A model generated the notes under the pieces. The model saw nothing but the letters and a program-made list of their open reading frames with translations. It was not told the origin of the DNA and searched no databases. From NCBI RefSeq assembly GCF_021730395.1, contig NC_069365.1, forward strand, positions 23,410,001 through 23,474,000: 64,000 nucleotides of DNA, in the 5' to 3' direction. The position numbers and the translations under genes are program-made. Position 1 is the first letter of the stretch. Each line of letters begins with the position of its first letter. Of this stretch, positions 1-12,317 are shown in pieces. Source of the stretch: Mercenaria mercenaria. Its lineage: Eukaryota; Mollusca; Bivalvia; Venerida; Veneridae.

Positions 1-259
1 TAAAGGCAACAAGGGGAGTTAATTAAAGAATATATTTCAAGGGAGATAATTTTATCTGAAAAAAAAGAAGTTCGGCACTGTGAGTGATACAGAGAAATAT
101 ATCACTGATATTTTTCAGTATTTCACCAGCAAGCATAAAATAAAAAATTATTGTTGATTTAGGGTTTTTTGTCGTTCCTGAAATACAGCTTTCTGAAAGA
201 CTGAAATTGTCCTTTGGATACGGAGAAACATTTCAACGGCTTACCAACAGCATATGAGA

Positions 260-734
260 CTGATTACACCAAACAGGAAGTGACTACTCAGTGTTACATG
301 TGAAGAAGTCCAAAATGTAGTGCCATGCTGTTGATGAAATCTGGTATAATGAGTCATATGAGGACGTGGCAGTTATATTTTTGGCTTAGTTTTATTGCTT
401 ATTGTATTGAGAAAAGATCTAGACCATTGTCATTGTGAATTTCCAGGCATTAGTTTTATTCTTTGAGAAAATGTCTACATACGCGTAATTGGTAAACAGC
501 TATTTTTATGGGAGCATTTTCAGAGGGTAATGTTTTCCAGAACAGATTAATTTTCTTATATGTAACATAGAATGTCAATATTTTTCTATTTTTGATAAGA
601 AGACATGTCATACTTAATGACCATTATATGGTTTTCATATCAGTGAAATGCTCTAAAGAACTAAAAATGTGATCTCAAGATTTCATTTTTTATATCAAAT
701 AAAGAAGAAACTAATCGGTAAAGTGTAACCTATA
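260..734 (+). repeat. ~475-bp interspersed repeat, copy 1
   Basis: Begins 'gactgattacaccaaacagg' and ends near 'gtaaagtgtaacctatag'. It is followed directly by a second copy starting at 735, and a third copy lies at 24962-25440. The three share the start, the internal 'gtctacatacgcgtaattg' and the 'ataaagaag(a/g)aact' end. No coding potential is visible. The class is unknown: I see no terminal inverted repeats or A/B boxes. Confidence 0.8.
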
Positions 735-959
735 GGACTGATTACACCAAACAGGAAGTGACTACTCAGTGTTACATGTGAAGTAGTCCAAAATGCAGTT
801 CCATGCTATTGATGAAATCTGGTATAATGAGTCATATAAGGGTGTGACAGTTATATTTTTGGCTTAGTTTTATTGCTTATTGTATTGAGAAAAGATCTAG
901 ACCATTGTCATTGTGAATTTCCTGGAATAAGTTTTATTCTTTAAGAAAATGTCTACATA
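735..959 (+). repeat. ~475-bp repeat, copy 2, left half (split by a LINE)
   Basis: Matches copy 1 from its start to 'gaaaatgtctacata'. The match stops where the LINE tail begins and resumes at 4337. Copies 1 and 3 supply the uninterrupted sequence, so the insertion point is certain to within the 3 shared bases 'ata'. Confidence 0.85.
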
Positions 960-3900
960 TTATTATTATTATTATTATTATTATATACCACATTTATATA
1001 GCACTCTTTTCATATAAAAATACGTTCAAAAGTGCTTTACATAAAAACATTTATATAATGTTCAATAAAAAATGGGAATTGAACTATTATAGAAGAAATT
1101 AAAATTACATTACGGTAATAAGATACCAAGCATTTTAAATTGGAAGGTAGGCAGATCAAAACATGAAACAAAAATACAATATCATAAAACATTAACTGAC
1201 CTATCAAAGACACAGGTCAGAGCAGAATAGAACAGAAGATATCTTACATTTTGAACAGACAGAATTAAACGGTATGATGTCTGCGAAATGCATCACAGCA
1301 TGCAAACCGTCCCGGATGATTGGGTCAATCCCTACCTAAACGGTCCGGAGAACATCCACGATACATCCCACAGAAAAAAAAACACCTCCAACATTATTCT
1401 GTCACACTGGAGTTCTTAATTAAAGAAATTAATTGGCCGGCAAAGTACCTACATTATAAATCAGGTAATCAGTGAGATGTTAGTTGCCAAAGAATTGTAT
1501 GAAATAATGCGTCTTTAGCGCTTTTTTGAAACTTTGCACGGTCTTGCACTCTCTTATGCCAGATGGGAGGGCATTCCATAACCTCGCAGCAGCTGTCTGA
1601 AAACTCCTGTCACCAAATCGTATTGTTCGACATTTGGGCACCACTAGTTTTAATGCATTATTCTGCGATCTCAGATTTCTGGATGGTGTATATATTTCTA
1701 GCATGTTCGCTACATAAGCTGGTGATTGATCTTTGAGTGCCTTATATGTATGTGTTATAATTTTGTATTCTACCCTACATTGCACAGGAAGCCAATGGAG
1801 TTCACGCAGAACAGGCGTTATATGGTCGTATCTGGATGTTCTGGTTACGATTCTAGCTGCCGTGTTTTGGACATATTGCAGTTTGTTCATTGACCGTTTT
1901 GGAATTCCATATAGAAGAGAGTTGCAATAATCCAAACGTGATGTAACAAGAGAGTTGATTAGAGATTTGGTTGCGTTTGCGGTTATATATTGTCTGATGT
2001 GACTAATTTGCCGCAACTGTGCATAGGAATTCCTACACACACTATTCACATGTTGCTCCATCCTCATGTTCGAATCCAGGAAAGCACCGAGGTTCCTGAC
2101 ACTGCCTGATTGTTTGATTTCAGAGCCGTCCACTTTCACAGATATGTTTGAAACAGATTGTGTCTTGTGTTCAGATGAAAATATGATTAATTCTGTTTTT
2201 TCAGCATTGAGTTTCAACATGTTAGTATTCATCCAACTTACTATATCCTTTAAACAACTTTCAACGCGATGAATGGTCTCCTCAATAGACATTTTACTTA
2301 TTGGTTTGAAGGATTGATATAACTGCGAATCGTCCGCATAGAAATGATTGTTCAGTCCGTGCTTTCTGCAGATAGCTCCGACTGGTTTTGTGTACATTGT
2401 GTAGTTCTTTGGCCCCAGGACAGACCCTTGGGGTACACTGTACTTCATTAGCACTGGTTGTGATAGCTCGCCATCTATGCATACGGTCTGGTAGCGGTCA
2501 CTGAGGTATGACATCATCCATGCAAGTGGCTTGCCTGTAACACCAAAGTGACGTTCAAGGCGATGAATCAACGTCCCGTGGTCAATAGTGTCAAATGCTG
2601 CAGAGAGATCAAGCATCACAAGAATAGTCACATTGTTCTTATCCAACGATTGAAGAATGTCATTTTGAACTTTTAATAGGGCGGTTTCGGTTGAGTGGAA
2701 TTTTTTATAAGCAGATTGATTAACTTCATGAAGTTCGTTGTTCCTCAGATGATTTTCAATTCGAACATCTACCACTTTTTCTAAGATTTTAGACAGAAAC
2801 GGCAAGTTTGACACAGGTCTATAGTTTTTTAGGACATAAGAATCTAGGCTTGGCTTTTTTAGAAGAGGTCTTATTCGTGAATGTTTGAACGCTTTGGGCA
2901 CATACGCAGCATCTAGAGATGCATTCATAATTGTTGTTATCACTGGTGTTAGTTCGTCAAGACATTCTTTTAATAACCATGTTGGGATAGGATCTAGTTC
3001 GCATGATTTGTTCGCTGACTTTTTGATAATTGATTTCACTTCGTCTTCTGAGGCTTGAGTAAACTCTACATAATTGACACCTGTGTATTCAGTTTCTATG
3101 TCATCTAAATCAGATACAGATTGTGTTTGAGATGCTATATCGTTTCTGATTGTTTCGATCTTTCCAATAAAGAAGTCACTGAAATCTTGTGCGAGATGCT
3201 GTGGAGATGATTGTGATGGTAAAATCACCTGATTTGTATCGCCAAGAAGATTTTTGGTAATCTTTGATAAACTCTTATGATCACTGCCACATGAGTCAAT
3301 TTTGCCTGTATAGTATTCAACACGAGCTTGTTTTAGCATCTTATTCACTTCAGCACACTGTGTTCGGTAAATTTGGTGATCGATTGTGAGCTTACTTTCA
3401 CGCCATTTCCGTTCTAATTTTCGTTTCTGATGTTTTGCTTTGTGGAGTTGCTCGGTATACCAAGGACATGAAGGTCTTAACACAATAGTCTTGGTAGTCA
3501 AAGGGGCGTGTTTGTCTACTATAGAAATTAACTGATTTGAATATTCCTCCACAAATTCATCGATATCAGTATCAGATGGAGTGCATTGTGTGTTAAAGAA
3601 ATCTATTCTTCGTATGTCTTCTCGAAATGAGTCAATGTCGATCGAACGTAATTTCCTGTACGACACAGTTTTTCGTACTGGGGGTGGTTTGGAAGCTTTA
3701 GCGTCAAATATCACAGCAAAATGATCACGTGACATCTTTCCATTTGAATCAGAGAGTCCAGGATCTATGACCTCGATATTTGAAACCGTGACATCATTAT
3801 CTCTGGTTATCACTACATCCAACGTGTGCCCAGCTACATGTGTTGGTTCTTGTACATGTTGACGCATGCCACATGCATCTAGACTGCTTGTAAACTTTTT

Positions 3901-4336
3901 TGTGTCACTATTTTCCGGTAAATCAAGATGGAAGTTAAGGTCCCCTACAATGATGGTGGTCTTGTCAATTGTAGCATATTTAGTTAAGAAATTGGGCCAT
4001 TCTTGCTCCAGGAAAATATTTGTGTTTAAACCGTTTTCTTTGGAAGGGGGTGGCCGGTATATAATGGCAAGCCGTAGGCCTATGGAGTGTCCGCCTGTAA
4101 CTACATTGCAATCCATATACTCAAATTGGGAAAATTCGTTGTCTTTGCTTGATGTGACAATGTTCACTTGTATGGCTCTCTTGTGAATAATTGCTACGCC
4201 CCCGCCGCGCCTACCACTACGAGGGACATGTTTCATTTTGTAACAGTCGGGCACGAGTTCGCCGATGCACGCTTTGTCAACAGAGCTACCGAGCCATGTT
4301 TCAGTTATGGCACAAATGTCGAATTCATTTGTAAGG
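960..4336 (-). mobile_element. 5'-truncated non-LTR retrotransposon (CR1/L2-like LINE)
   Basis: On the minus strand this reads endonuclease (partial), reverse transcriptase, 3' UTR and a (TAA)n tail at 960-983. The 3' UTR ends in a 'gctatataaatgtggtata' motif; a second copy of this tail lies at 36234-36306. The 5' end is cut inside the endonuclease domain, so ORF1 and the promoter are missing, as is usual for target-primed insertion. It sits inside repeat copy 2, with at most a 3-bp 'ata' repeat at the junctions. The long open frame suggests a fairly young insertion. Assignment to the CR1/L2 group rests on RT motif style and is tentative. Confidence 0.9.
1480..4336 (-). CDS. LINE ORF2 polyprotein: endonuclease plus reverse transcriptase (N-terminally truncated)
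   Basis: The open frame runs about 950 codons from the truncation edge to TAA at 1480-1482. It nicks target DNA and copies the LINE RNA. Reading the minus strand, the first codons give 'ICAITETWL', an AP-endonuclease motif. 'GGGVAI', 'IYRPP', 'VGDLNFHLD', 'THVAGHTLDVV' and 'DHFAV' follow. The RT part has 'NYRPVSNLP', 'LDLSAAFDTIDH' (first catalytic Asp), 'VPQGSVLGP' and 'FYADDSQLY' (catalytic Asp pair). There is no internal stop or frameshift. The N-terminal tens of residues of the endonuclease are lost, so it cannot be a complete enzyme. The region after 'GSVLGP' reads 'KNYTMYTKP', where many relatives have 'LLF-x-LY', so a small local change is possible. Confidence 0.92.
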
Positions 4337-4640
4337 ATACGCGTAATTGCTAAACGGCTATTTTCATGGGGGCATTTTAGAGGGTGATGTTTCTCAGAAC
4401 AGATTATTTTTCTTATATGTAACGTAACATGTCCATATTTTTCTATTTTTGATAAGAAGACATGTCATACTAAATGACCATTATGGTTTTCATATCATTA
4501 AAATGCTCTAAAGTGGGGAAAATGAGGTCTGAATATTTTATTGTTTATATCAAAGTTTTTTTGTTTTTTTTTTATTTTTATAGCTCTTTGTTTATATGAA
4601 ATAAAGAAGGAACTGAATTGGTAGAATGTAACCTGTAATA
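4337..4640 (+). repeat. ~475-bp repeat, copy 2, right half
   Basis: Resumes the repeat with 'atacgcgtaattgctaaac' and continues to 'gtagaatgtaacctgtaa', colinear with the second half of copy 1 (480-734). A T-rich insertion of about 30 bases near 4555-4590 distinguishes it. Confidence 0.82.
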
Positions 4641-4671
4641 CGAGATCGTAGATCTATTAATACTGAGGAAA

Positions 4672-4812
4672 TGTGACGACACCGATAAGGTCTGCTATCT
4701 AAAAATAGCACATTTATCTGGGGTCTTTATCCACCATCAAAGCCGGGAAGTCGCCATATGACCGAAAATGGTGTCGGTGCGACGTTAAACCCAACGAAAT
4801 AAATAAATAAAC
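4672..4812 (+). repeat. SINE-like 3' tail ('gacgttaaacccaac' type)
   Basis: Contains 'gtcgccatatgac' and 'tgcgacgttaaacccaacg', then an (AAAT)n-type tail. A second, diverged copy with the same order of motifs lies at 27780-27887. No clear A/B-box tRNA head is present here, so this is a tail or a truncated copy. Confidence 0.6.
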
Positions 4813-6980
4813 ATAATTAAATAATAGATTTTGCATTCATTTCGTTAAATTTAAGTTTCTAGCCTTCACATCGCAAACAAAACATTCCTTAATTTCTATT
4901 ACCTGGACCGAGAAACGCTTTATCTATACTGAACTACGCACTTTGCCAAATTGTTTAAAAATGTAGACTGTACAGTTTTGAAATTGTATATCCATGTTAG
5001 CAGTAACATACCGATTTTTCATGAATATATGAATGGATTATGTTTTTTCTATCATTCTGTTCATTTTGTGACACATCCCACTTTCTAAAATGTTTTAGAA
5101 AAAAATATACTCACTGAGACTGATCGAAAGCGTTAAATGTATTCACAGAACAGCAAAAAAACCAAATTGTTCTTCTTAGTAATCGTTATATACCATCATT
5201 ATTTTTTGTAATGTGTGTCCGTGTTTATGAATTTAACGCTTATAAATTTTGTAAAATGCAAATAAATTCTTATGATCGCATAATTTGAATTTATTGAAAT
5301 ATTTCGAAATGTCTTGAACAACATGTATACTTTCAAAATATACTGTCATACATAATTATTTGCGGCCGCATATTCAGTTCTTCGTTGAAATAATTAGCAT
5401 CTTTGAGATATACGTATGTTCTGTTTATTACAAATGACCTCTTAGTGTAACATGTAGATATTTGACTTTCGGTAATAATTTTTGGATGTTGTTGCTAATC
5501 TTATGCAACACCATACTTTTCTATCAAATCATGCACAATTATGTATTTTCAATAAGGAAATGTTTGACGGACCCCGACCACAGCTGACATCAGCAATCAT
5601 CTGTTGTTGTGAGAATCAGTTGTTTAAAATGAAATAGAAGTTATGACTGTGACTGTGCTGATATATGCTTGAAAGTCGTGAATCAAAAGTATTTTGTACT
5701 AAATGTTTTAACCGCAAGTGCTTTTCTTCGGCGTTTCGAATCCGAAAGTATTGTGCTTTGTTAATATCAAGATTCTAAAACTGTTCTTCTGATGCTAGAT
5801 TTTAATAATATCATTTGCAGAATATGGTGCAATGTGCATGCAACGTACTTTTTAAAAGTTTCTTTTTTATTTGCTTACGCTGTTTGAAAAGACCTTGGTC
5901 TCCTTAAAATAATCTGTATAATTTATTTTGTATATTTTCTACGTTTGTTCCAATATATTTATTTAACTAGTTATTGTTTCCGCGTGTTATTTATTCTGTT
6001 AACGAGTGCGTCAGGCAGCACTCTTCGAAATTTACTGAGAGTGATACATGTATATAGAAAGCAATTCGCGCATTGCATTGTGGTATAACTGATATATGTT
6101 CTGTTAATAGAACACAACCGGCTTTTTCCAATCTTGCATTGGAGAATTCGTCTCGGCTAAACGCATAATTTGCAATACACATGCACGGTAATGATACCTA
6201 TAGTTTCAAGGGATAACAGCATTGTAATTCGGTTACATAGAAAAGCAGAAGCACACGATTCGTGTCAAATCTCCGTATTGGTTATTTTCAGCCCACAAGT
6301 TTATTTTAGCACACAAGGCTGTATTATTGCGCTTTTTTAATAAATATTGCCGACATTAAACGCATTCACGGTTTTTATATGATACACACTTTGTTAGATA
6401 TGTCTCGAATAGGTTAAGTATGATAGTGTAATTATGCAAAAAGATTGTTAAGTGAAGGAGTTAGAACTACTTTTTTATAGAACAGATACAGCATGAGCAC
6501 CTTCTTTATCTTATCTCAGGTACAGATGCTCTAAACAAGCATTCATTAATAGTTCATAGGTAGTAAGATATGAAAATTGAGGTTATGTCTGTTTAGAGCT
6601 CTTAATTTTATGATAAATAACCTTTTACAATAATGTACCTTTATAATAATAATAATAAATTTTTTATTTAAAGAGGTTAAAACTCATTAAATTTTATACA
6701 TAACATACAAATCTTATTTTCGATGAGCTCTAATTGAACACTGATAAAAGAATGAAAAAAAATATTAATAATAATAGACCCTTAGCTAGACCTTAAAAAT
6801 ATAGAGGCACTTCTCATGAGTGGTTCGTTTTGTTTTGTTGTCTTTTTATGGGGTGGGGTGGTGTCCATCCTATGCATTTACGTGCATTACTTAATCAATT
6901 GGTCATCATGAAACATAGATATAGAAATTTAATTTCACGATCTTAGAAAAGACCAGTTTCCCAATACGTTTATGCGTACT
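4813..6980. other. No gene recognised
   Basis: AT-rich sequence with only short open frames. A short TAA-type microsatellite lies near 6642-6660. I see no domain, RNA gene or clear repeat here. Confidence 0.5.
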
Positions 6981-7056
6981 ATTTATAGATTTCACGTGAC
7001 CCGAAATATCCAAAACGAGGCTCGACGTGATAGTTTCCTGTTTTACATTATAAACA

Positions 7057-8998
7057 ATGGCGAGTGTTATTGATAAATATTTGAGCTTTTCTACACACGA
7101 TTTACAGGAATTAAACGTAAAACAACTGAAGCAATTACTCCAGACTGTTAATGAAAGTACTTCTGGAAAGAAAGCGTCTTTAGTTTCACGCTTATATGCT
7201 CATATTTGCCGAGTAAACAGTAGTGGAATTGACGACCCAAAACTCGCGGAAGTAAACAAAGGACAAATTGACATTAATATTCCGAAGGAAAGTACGTTTA
7301 GCGATTTGACAGTTTTAGCAGGAGATGCTGTTTGGACGTCTGACTTGAGAAACCTCCCCGAGGTTAACTTTCACCAGTTGTATGATTACTTGGTTGTGAA
7401 AACTCAGAAATTTGGTGACAGTGTAATGAAAGGGTCGGTGTACAAAAAGCAGAGATCTTTTAACTTTTATAACGAAGGACATATAAGTGACATCAAAGTG
7501 TGTACAAACAAAAATGTAACTTTAGTAAAGGCAAAAGTGATTGCTTCAATGAAGAAGGTTAAATACAATGTTGTTGTTGTATACAGTGAACTTGCAGATG
7601 TGCTTCATGCAGCATGTGAATGTCCTGCTGGGTAAGAATCTGCAGTTTTTCTCACCTTAACTTATACCGTAAAATTTAATTTATACCATTTTTACCGATG
7701 AATTATTGCGAGGAGTATTAATATAGATGAAGGAACTTTAATATGGCGTAAATTGTGCCTACAGTTTTAAAAACTTAGGCGTAAATTGTGCCTACAGTAT
7801 TAAAATTTTTATGTACATTTATTACCTATCTATCTGCTGTTTATTCTGGGCTATGTTTTTATTTCAATAAGATTATTTTGAAATGGGGAGGGCAAGTGCA
7901 ACCATATAGGTGGGCTTCTGTTTTGTGTGGAAGATTTCAGTAGAAAGCGTTTACAGAAAGCCTCTGAAGCTGTAACATGCACCGGGAAGCTGAGCAGCTG
8001 GAATGTGCCCAGAGACCTGAAAGTTAGTTTCCGCTGAACTTCCAGATATGAAAATAAAAAAGCTAGTTCACGGAAAGAGGCAGGACACAAAACCATCCGT
8101 AACCTTGTATGATCCACGTGCACCGGTTGACCGTTTTGTAGACGTTCCTGCACTGAGGACTCTGTATGATGATTTAGAAGACTGTATGCCAGCATCCGGC
8201 TTCTTTCTCTTTCATGATGACCCAGAAGATATACAACATGAGGAGATAACCCTTGAAGAGAGCATACTTGTTAATGAAAATGTTGAGGTTACCGCAGCAT
8301 TAAATTATTGTGAAAGTGACAGTGCTAAAACAGACAGGATTGAACAAAATTTGGTAAAAATGTTTTCAGTCGAGGGTATTAATGTCCCAGAGAACATCGA
8401 TATCGACAGTGAGGAAATGGAGTCAGCCGTAAATGATTATGTGAAAAAACTGAATGTTGATAACTCTGTAATAGATGCCATTGAAACCAGGACAAAAGAC
8501 CAGTCACAATGTAAACTTTGGAATGACCTCCATAAGACAATGCTAACTTCATCAAACTTGGGTAAAGTAATTAAATGTAAAAAAAATCCTGACGGTGTAA
8601 TTAAGCAATTACTGCACACAAACTTTTCATCGGTCGCGATGAAATATGGGAAAGATCACGAGGACAGTGCAGTCCGGGCATATGAACAAAAAATGAAAGA
8701 CTCTGGGCAAACAGTAGAAGTTGAAAAAATGGGATTGCGGATATGCGAACAGTTTCCCTCTCTAGGGGCAAGTGTTGATGGCAAGTTTACGATAAATCAA
8801 CAGAGAGCTATGGTTGTCTTGAAGTCAAGTGCCCAATGTCCAGAGCTGGTCTCACACTTGCAGAGGCTGTGCAGAAAAAAACCATTTGGTTTACAGACTT
8901 GTGGTCAGGGTCAGATTAGACTGAATAAAAATCATGATTATTATTACCAGGTTCAGGGACAGATGCTCAAAAAAGGACCATTACTTGACCGTTCATGA
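7057..8998 (+). pseudogene. Broken SAP / SWIM zinc-finger / YqaJ-like nuclease gene
   Basis: Exon 1 is 7057-7631. ATG follows 'aaaca', a SAP-like motif lies at about residues 14-47, and the exon ends in 'CECPAG', the first half of a SWIM zinc finger, at a GTAAGA donor. Exon 2 probably starts at 7872 after 'aataag'. It supplies the second half ('KCNHI'), 'WNVPRDLKVS' and 'YDPRAPVDRF', then a YqaJ/lambda-exonuclease-like domain: 'MKYGKDHEDSAVRAYE', 'SLGASVDGKF' and 'NHDYYYQVQGQM'. Proteins with this order are multicopy in molluscs and cnidarians, and the function is unclear. It looks dead. A stop lies near 7879, the frame changes near 8030, the catalytic 'LEVKCP' stretch (about 8815-8845) is in another frame that a run of seven A near 8875-8881 restores, and the C-terminal part is missing. 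Sequencing error is the alternative to true decay. Confidence 0.8.
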
Positions 8999-9364
8999 TT
9001 ATTCATAATGCTTTATTCACCGTTTACTTAACAAGTTAACAGGGCTTTAGCATGCTAATCACTGTAATAATAATATAAAATAAGTATTTTTGAATCTATC
9101 ATCAAAGCATTTTATATATTGCATATTTCTTCGTAATTTCTGCCTATTCAAGCACTATCTTTTAATTGCAATTTCGGCTCCATTTTTGTAGTCTTTTTGA
9201 ATTAATTAGAGCTGTTACTTTTAGTGACAAATGCACACCCCCCCCCCCCCACCACCACCACAACCCACCCCCGAAGCGTGCCCAAGAATGCTACAGTTGT
9301 CTGCGCAAAATATGGCAGAATAGTGTAGGTGTGAATTTTAAGCAATAAGCATGACACTTTAAAA
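8999..9364. other. No gene recognised; C-rich run
   Basis: Noncoding sequence with a run of about 13 C at 9237-9250, followed by a short CCA-rich stretch. A small open frame across it has no support. Confidence 0.5.
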
Positions 9365-10250
9365 TGCTCTATTTGCTAAAAACGATATGGACCAACACGG
9401 CAAAATGCAGAAATCAAATTGCGACCTTGCCCTGACAGACCAAGGTCACAGGCACTACATACCTTTGGGCTTAGACAAACATTTAAAATTAGTCATTTCA
9501 ATATTGTTTCATGGTTAAAAGAGATGTGAGCCAGAAAGGAAATAAATAAAGAATTAAAAAATGACCTTGACCTTGACCCGAGAGACCCGAATCATGCACA
9601 CAACCTGTTCTCAGGCTAAAGTTGTCTGCACAAAATGACTTCTAAATCCATATATATACAACAAAAACAAAAATAATGACTGAATGCAAAAAAAAAACCG
9701 ATATGTCAAATTGTGACCTTGACCTTGAACCAAGACAACCGGGTCATTGACACAATATACCATAAGGATTAGATGAACATATGGGTAAACTTATTTTAAT
9801 ATCCCTCCATGTGCCAAAATGATATGGACCGGGCACGAAAACAGCACAAAACTGACATGTTAAATTGTGACCTTGGCCTAAGAGAACCGGGTCATTGACA
9901 CGACTAACCCTTCGGATTAGATTAGAAGTCCTACATGTGCCAAAACGATATGGACCGGACACGAAACAAAATCATTTTCTTATCTTAACCTTGACCTGAG
10001 AGACGCGGGACATAAGCGCGACACCCCTTCTCAATATGGTTAACATTCGTGTCAAATTATTTACAAATCCCCATAAATGCATGTTAAAATTACAGCCCGG
10101 ACAAGAATTTACACGAACGCACGCACAGAAACACACGGACAGAAGTGCGATTTTGATATGCCCACCTTCGGGGGAGGGGGTGGGGGTGGTGGGGGCTTGC
10201 ATAAAAAGAAGAAACTCTGAACCTCTATAGTTATCTACAGTTAACTGAAA
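9365..10250 (+). repeat. Diverged tandem repeat rich in 'gaccttgacc'
   Basis: Units containing 'gatatggacc(g/a)', 'gacacgaaa' and 'aattgtgaccttg' recur near 9385, 9815 and 9940. The block ends in 'cacacggacagaagtgcg' and a G-rich stretch (10170-10198). This is a typical bivalve interspersed tandem block. Open frames across it are shadows. Confidence 0.65.
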
Positions 10251-10497
10251 GGGAAGCAAAGCTTTGTAAGAATAAATTGTTTTCGAAAGTGTTATTTAGT
10301 CTCATGAAGCGAGTTTCCTATTGGCCGCAAAACGATTAAAGATATTTCTTAAGAATGATAAATAAGTTCATACCACTTTAGAATGGTGTCGTTTCTTTCA
10401 TTCCTGCAAATGGGGACTACTATAATCTTCTAAATCCTGTTGGTGGACGAGATCGAGAAAAAAAAAAGAAAAAAAAACGTTTACAGTTACGGAATGG

Positions 10498-10988
10498 TAC
10501 GGTGCCCCTAAAGTGACATGTTACACACTTTTTTTCCACTTAGGTAATGTGAGACTTTTTTATTTCGTTTAAACAAAATCATTTCGTTATTTCGTTTAAA
10601 CGAAATCATTTCGTTTAAACGAAATCATTTCGTTAAAACGAAATAACTATTTCGTTTCAACGAAATCATTTCGTTTTAACGAAATAAGTTTAAACGAAAT
10701 CATTTCGTTTGAACAAAATAACTATTTCGTTTAAATGAAATAACATTTATTTATTTCGTTAAAACGAAATGATTTCGTTTAAACGAAATAGTTATTTCGT
10801 AAAAACGAAATGATTTCGTTTAAACGAAATGACATTTGGTTTAAACGAAACAGTTATGTCGTTCAAACGAAATCATTTCGTTTAAACTTATTTCGTTAAA
10901 ACGAAATGATTTCGTTTAAACGAAAAAAAAGTCTCACATTACTTAAGTGGAAAAAAAGTGTGTAACATGTCACTTTAGGGGCACCGTA
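10498..10988. mobile_element. MITE with palindrome-built core
   Basis: Terminal inverted repeats of about 65-70 bp begin 'TACGGTGCCCCTAAAGTGAC' at 10498, with the inverse ending at 10988. The two arms match with one or two differences, including the poly-T stretch. A 6-bp 'gaatgg' duplication flanks the element (10492-10497 and 10989-10994). Between the arms (about 10560-10925) lie about 20 copies of the half-site 'ATTTCGTTTAAAC', forming perfect 16-18-bp palindromes 'TTTCGTTTAAACGAAA'. There is no coding capacity. The superfamily is unassigned; a 6-bp duplication is unusual. Confidence 0.88.
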
Positions 10989-11257
10989 GAATGGGGCAGT
11001 ATTCAATCCTTGGTCTATGTATTCCAAATGTACTACTGACAGCATCCACAAATTCAAATGATAGCAATAATTGGATGTTAATCTTATTTATTTTAGCAAT
11101 TTCGGAATAAATACATATTTTGTGAAACAGTGTACACGCGTAAAGTTTTCATTATCTAAAAAATACCTAGTTTATTATATTTCACAAAGTTTTAAGTTAC
11201 TGTATGGCAAAATTCAAACCAAAATTTTATACTTGTTCCATGTCGAACAAGTACATA

Positions 11258-11827
11258 CAAGGGACATTCATTATAGAAAAATAATCAGAGCTGGAATCAG
11301 CTTGTAGTTTTTTAAAAAATAAACCAGAAGGCCTAGAGCTTAGATATTTGACATGTAGCATTGCCTAGTGGACCTCTACAATTTTGTTTTTTCAAATCAT
11401 GACCCCCTGGGGTCAAAATTGACCCCGTCCCAGGGGTCACTTGATTTTACATAGGAAAATCTTCAAAAATTTTCTAAGAATAAACCAGAAGGTCTAGAGC
11501 TTAGATATTTCACAAGTAGCATTGCCTAGTAGACCTCTACAGAATTTGTTCAAATCATGACCCCCGGGATCAAATTGACCCCGCCCCATTGGGTTTCTTG
11601 ATTGTACATAGAAAAAATCTTCAATTTTTTTTTTAAAAATAAGCCAGAAGGCCTAGAGCTTAGATATTTGACATGTAGCTTGCCTAGTGGACCTCTACAA
11701 AATTTATTCAAATCATGACCCCGGGGTCAAAACTGACCCTGCCCTAGGGGTCACTTGATTGTACATAGAACAAATCTTCAAGGGACATTCATTATAGAAA
11801 ATCAGAGCTGGAATCAGCTTGTAGTTT
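11258..11827 (+). repeat. Three-unit tandem repeat (~158 bp) with duplicated flank
   Basis: Units starting near 11321, 11483 and 11637 carry 'cagaaggcctagagcttaga', 'gacctctaca' and 'tcaaatcatgacccc'. The block is bracketed by two near-identical copies of a stretch of about 50 bp starting 'caagggacattcattatag' (11258-11310 and 11779-11827). Confidence 0.8.
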
Positions 11828-12317
11828 TGAATCAGAGGCCGGATTGTTTTAACTTTACCTTTGTCATTAGTGTCAATGTATTAATTTTCAAAAGATTAAG
11901 ATTACATTTTTAAATGAAGCAATTTTGAACACAGTTTCCACCATCACGACTATACAAATAAATTAAGTGAAACACATGTAACGCAAAAATGTACTAATGT
12001 TGGACTGCTATACCTTTTTACCTAAAATGTCAGTTAATTGTTAAAATTACCTATACCAGGGTCCTGCAAAACGTTGTCACTAATGGGCTTCCGTAGTTTT
12101 GTCCCAGATATTTTCAAAACGCTTCATTGCACTTGAATGGTGTGTTCTTGAATGGTGTGTTCAATGGCTAATTCCGTTTATTTCGTGCAAATTGCTTTTC
12201 AAATGACCGAGTTATTTTAAATTGTAATACATGCAGTCATATACACTGACCAATTCATTTGTCACATTGTAAAATGGGCGAACATTTGTAGCTATATTAA
12301 ATACCGTATTAGGCTTG
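11828..12317. other. No gene recognised
   Basis: AT-rich sequence; nothing identified except a short internal duplication of 'cttgaatggtgtgttc' near 12133-12162. Confidence 0.45.

Noticed and set aside
7851-8195. 114-codon minus-strand frame
   Set aside because: Antisense shadow of the SWIM-YqaJ exon 2.
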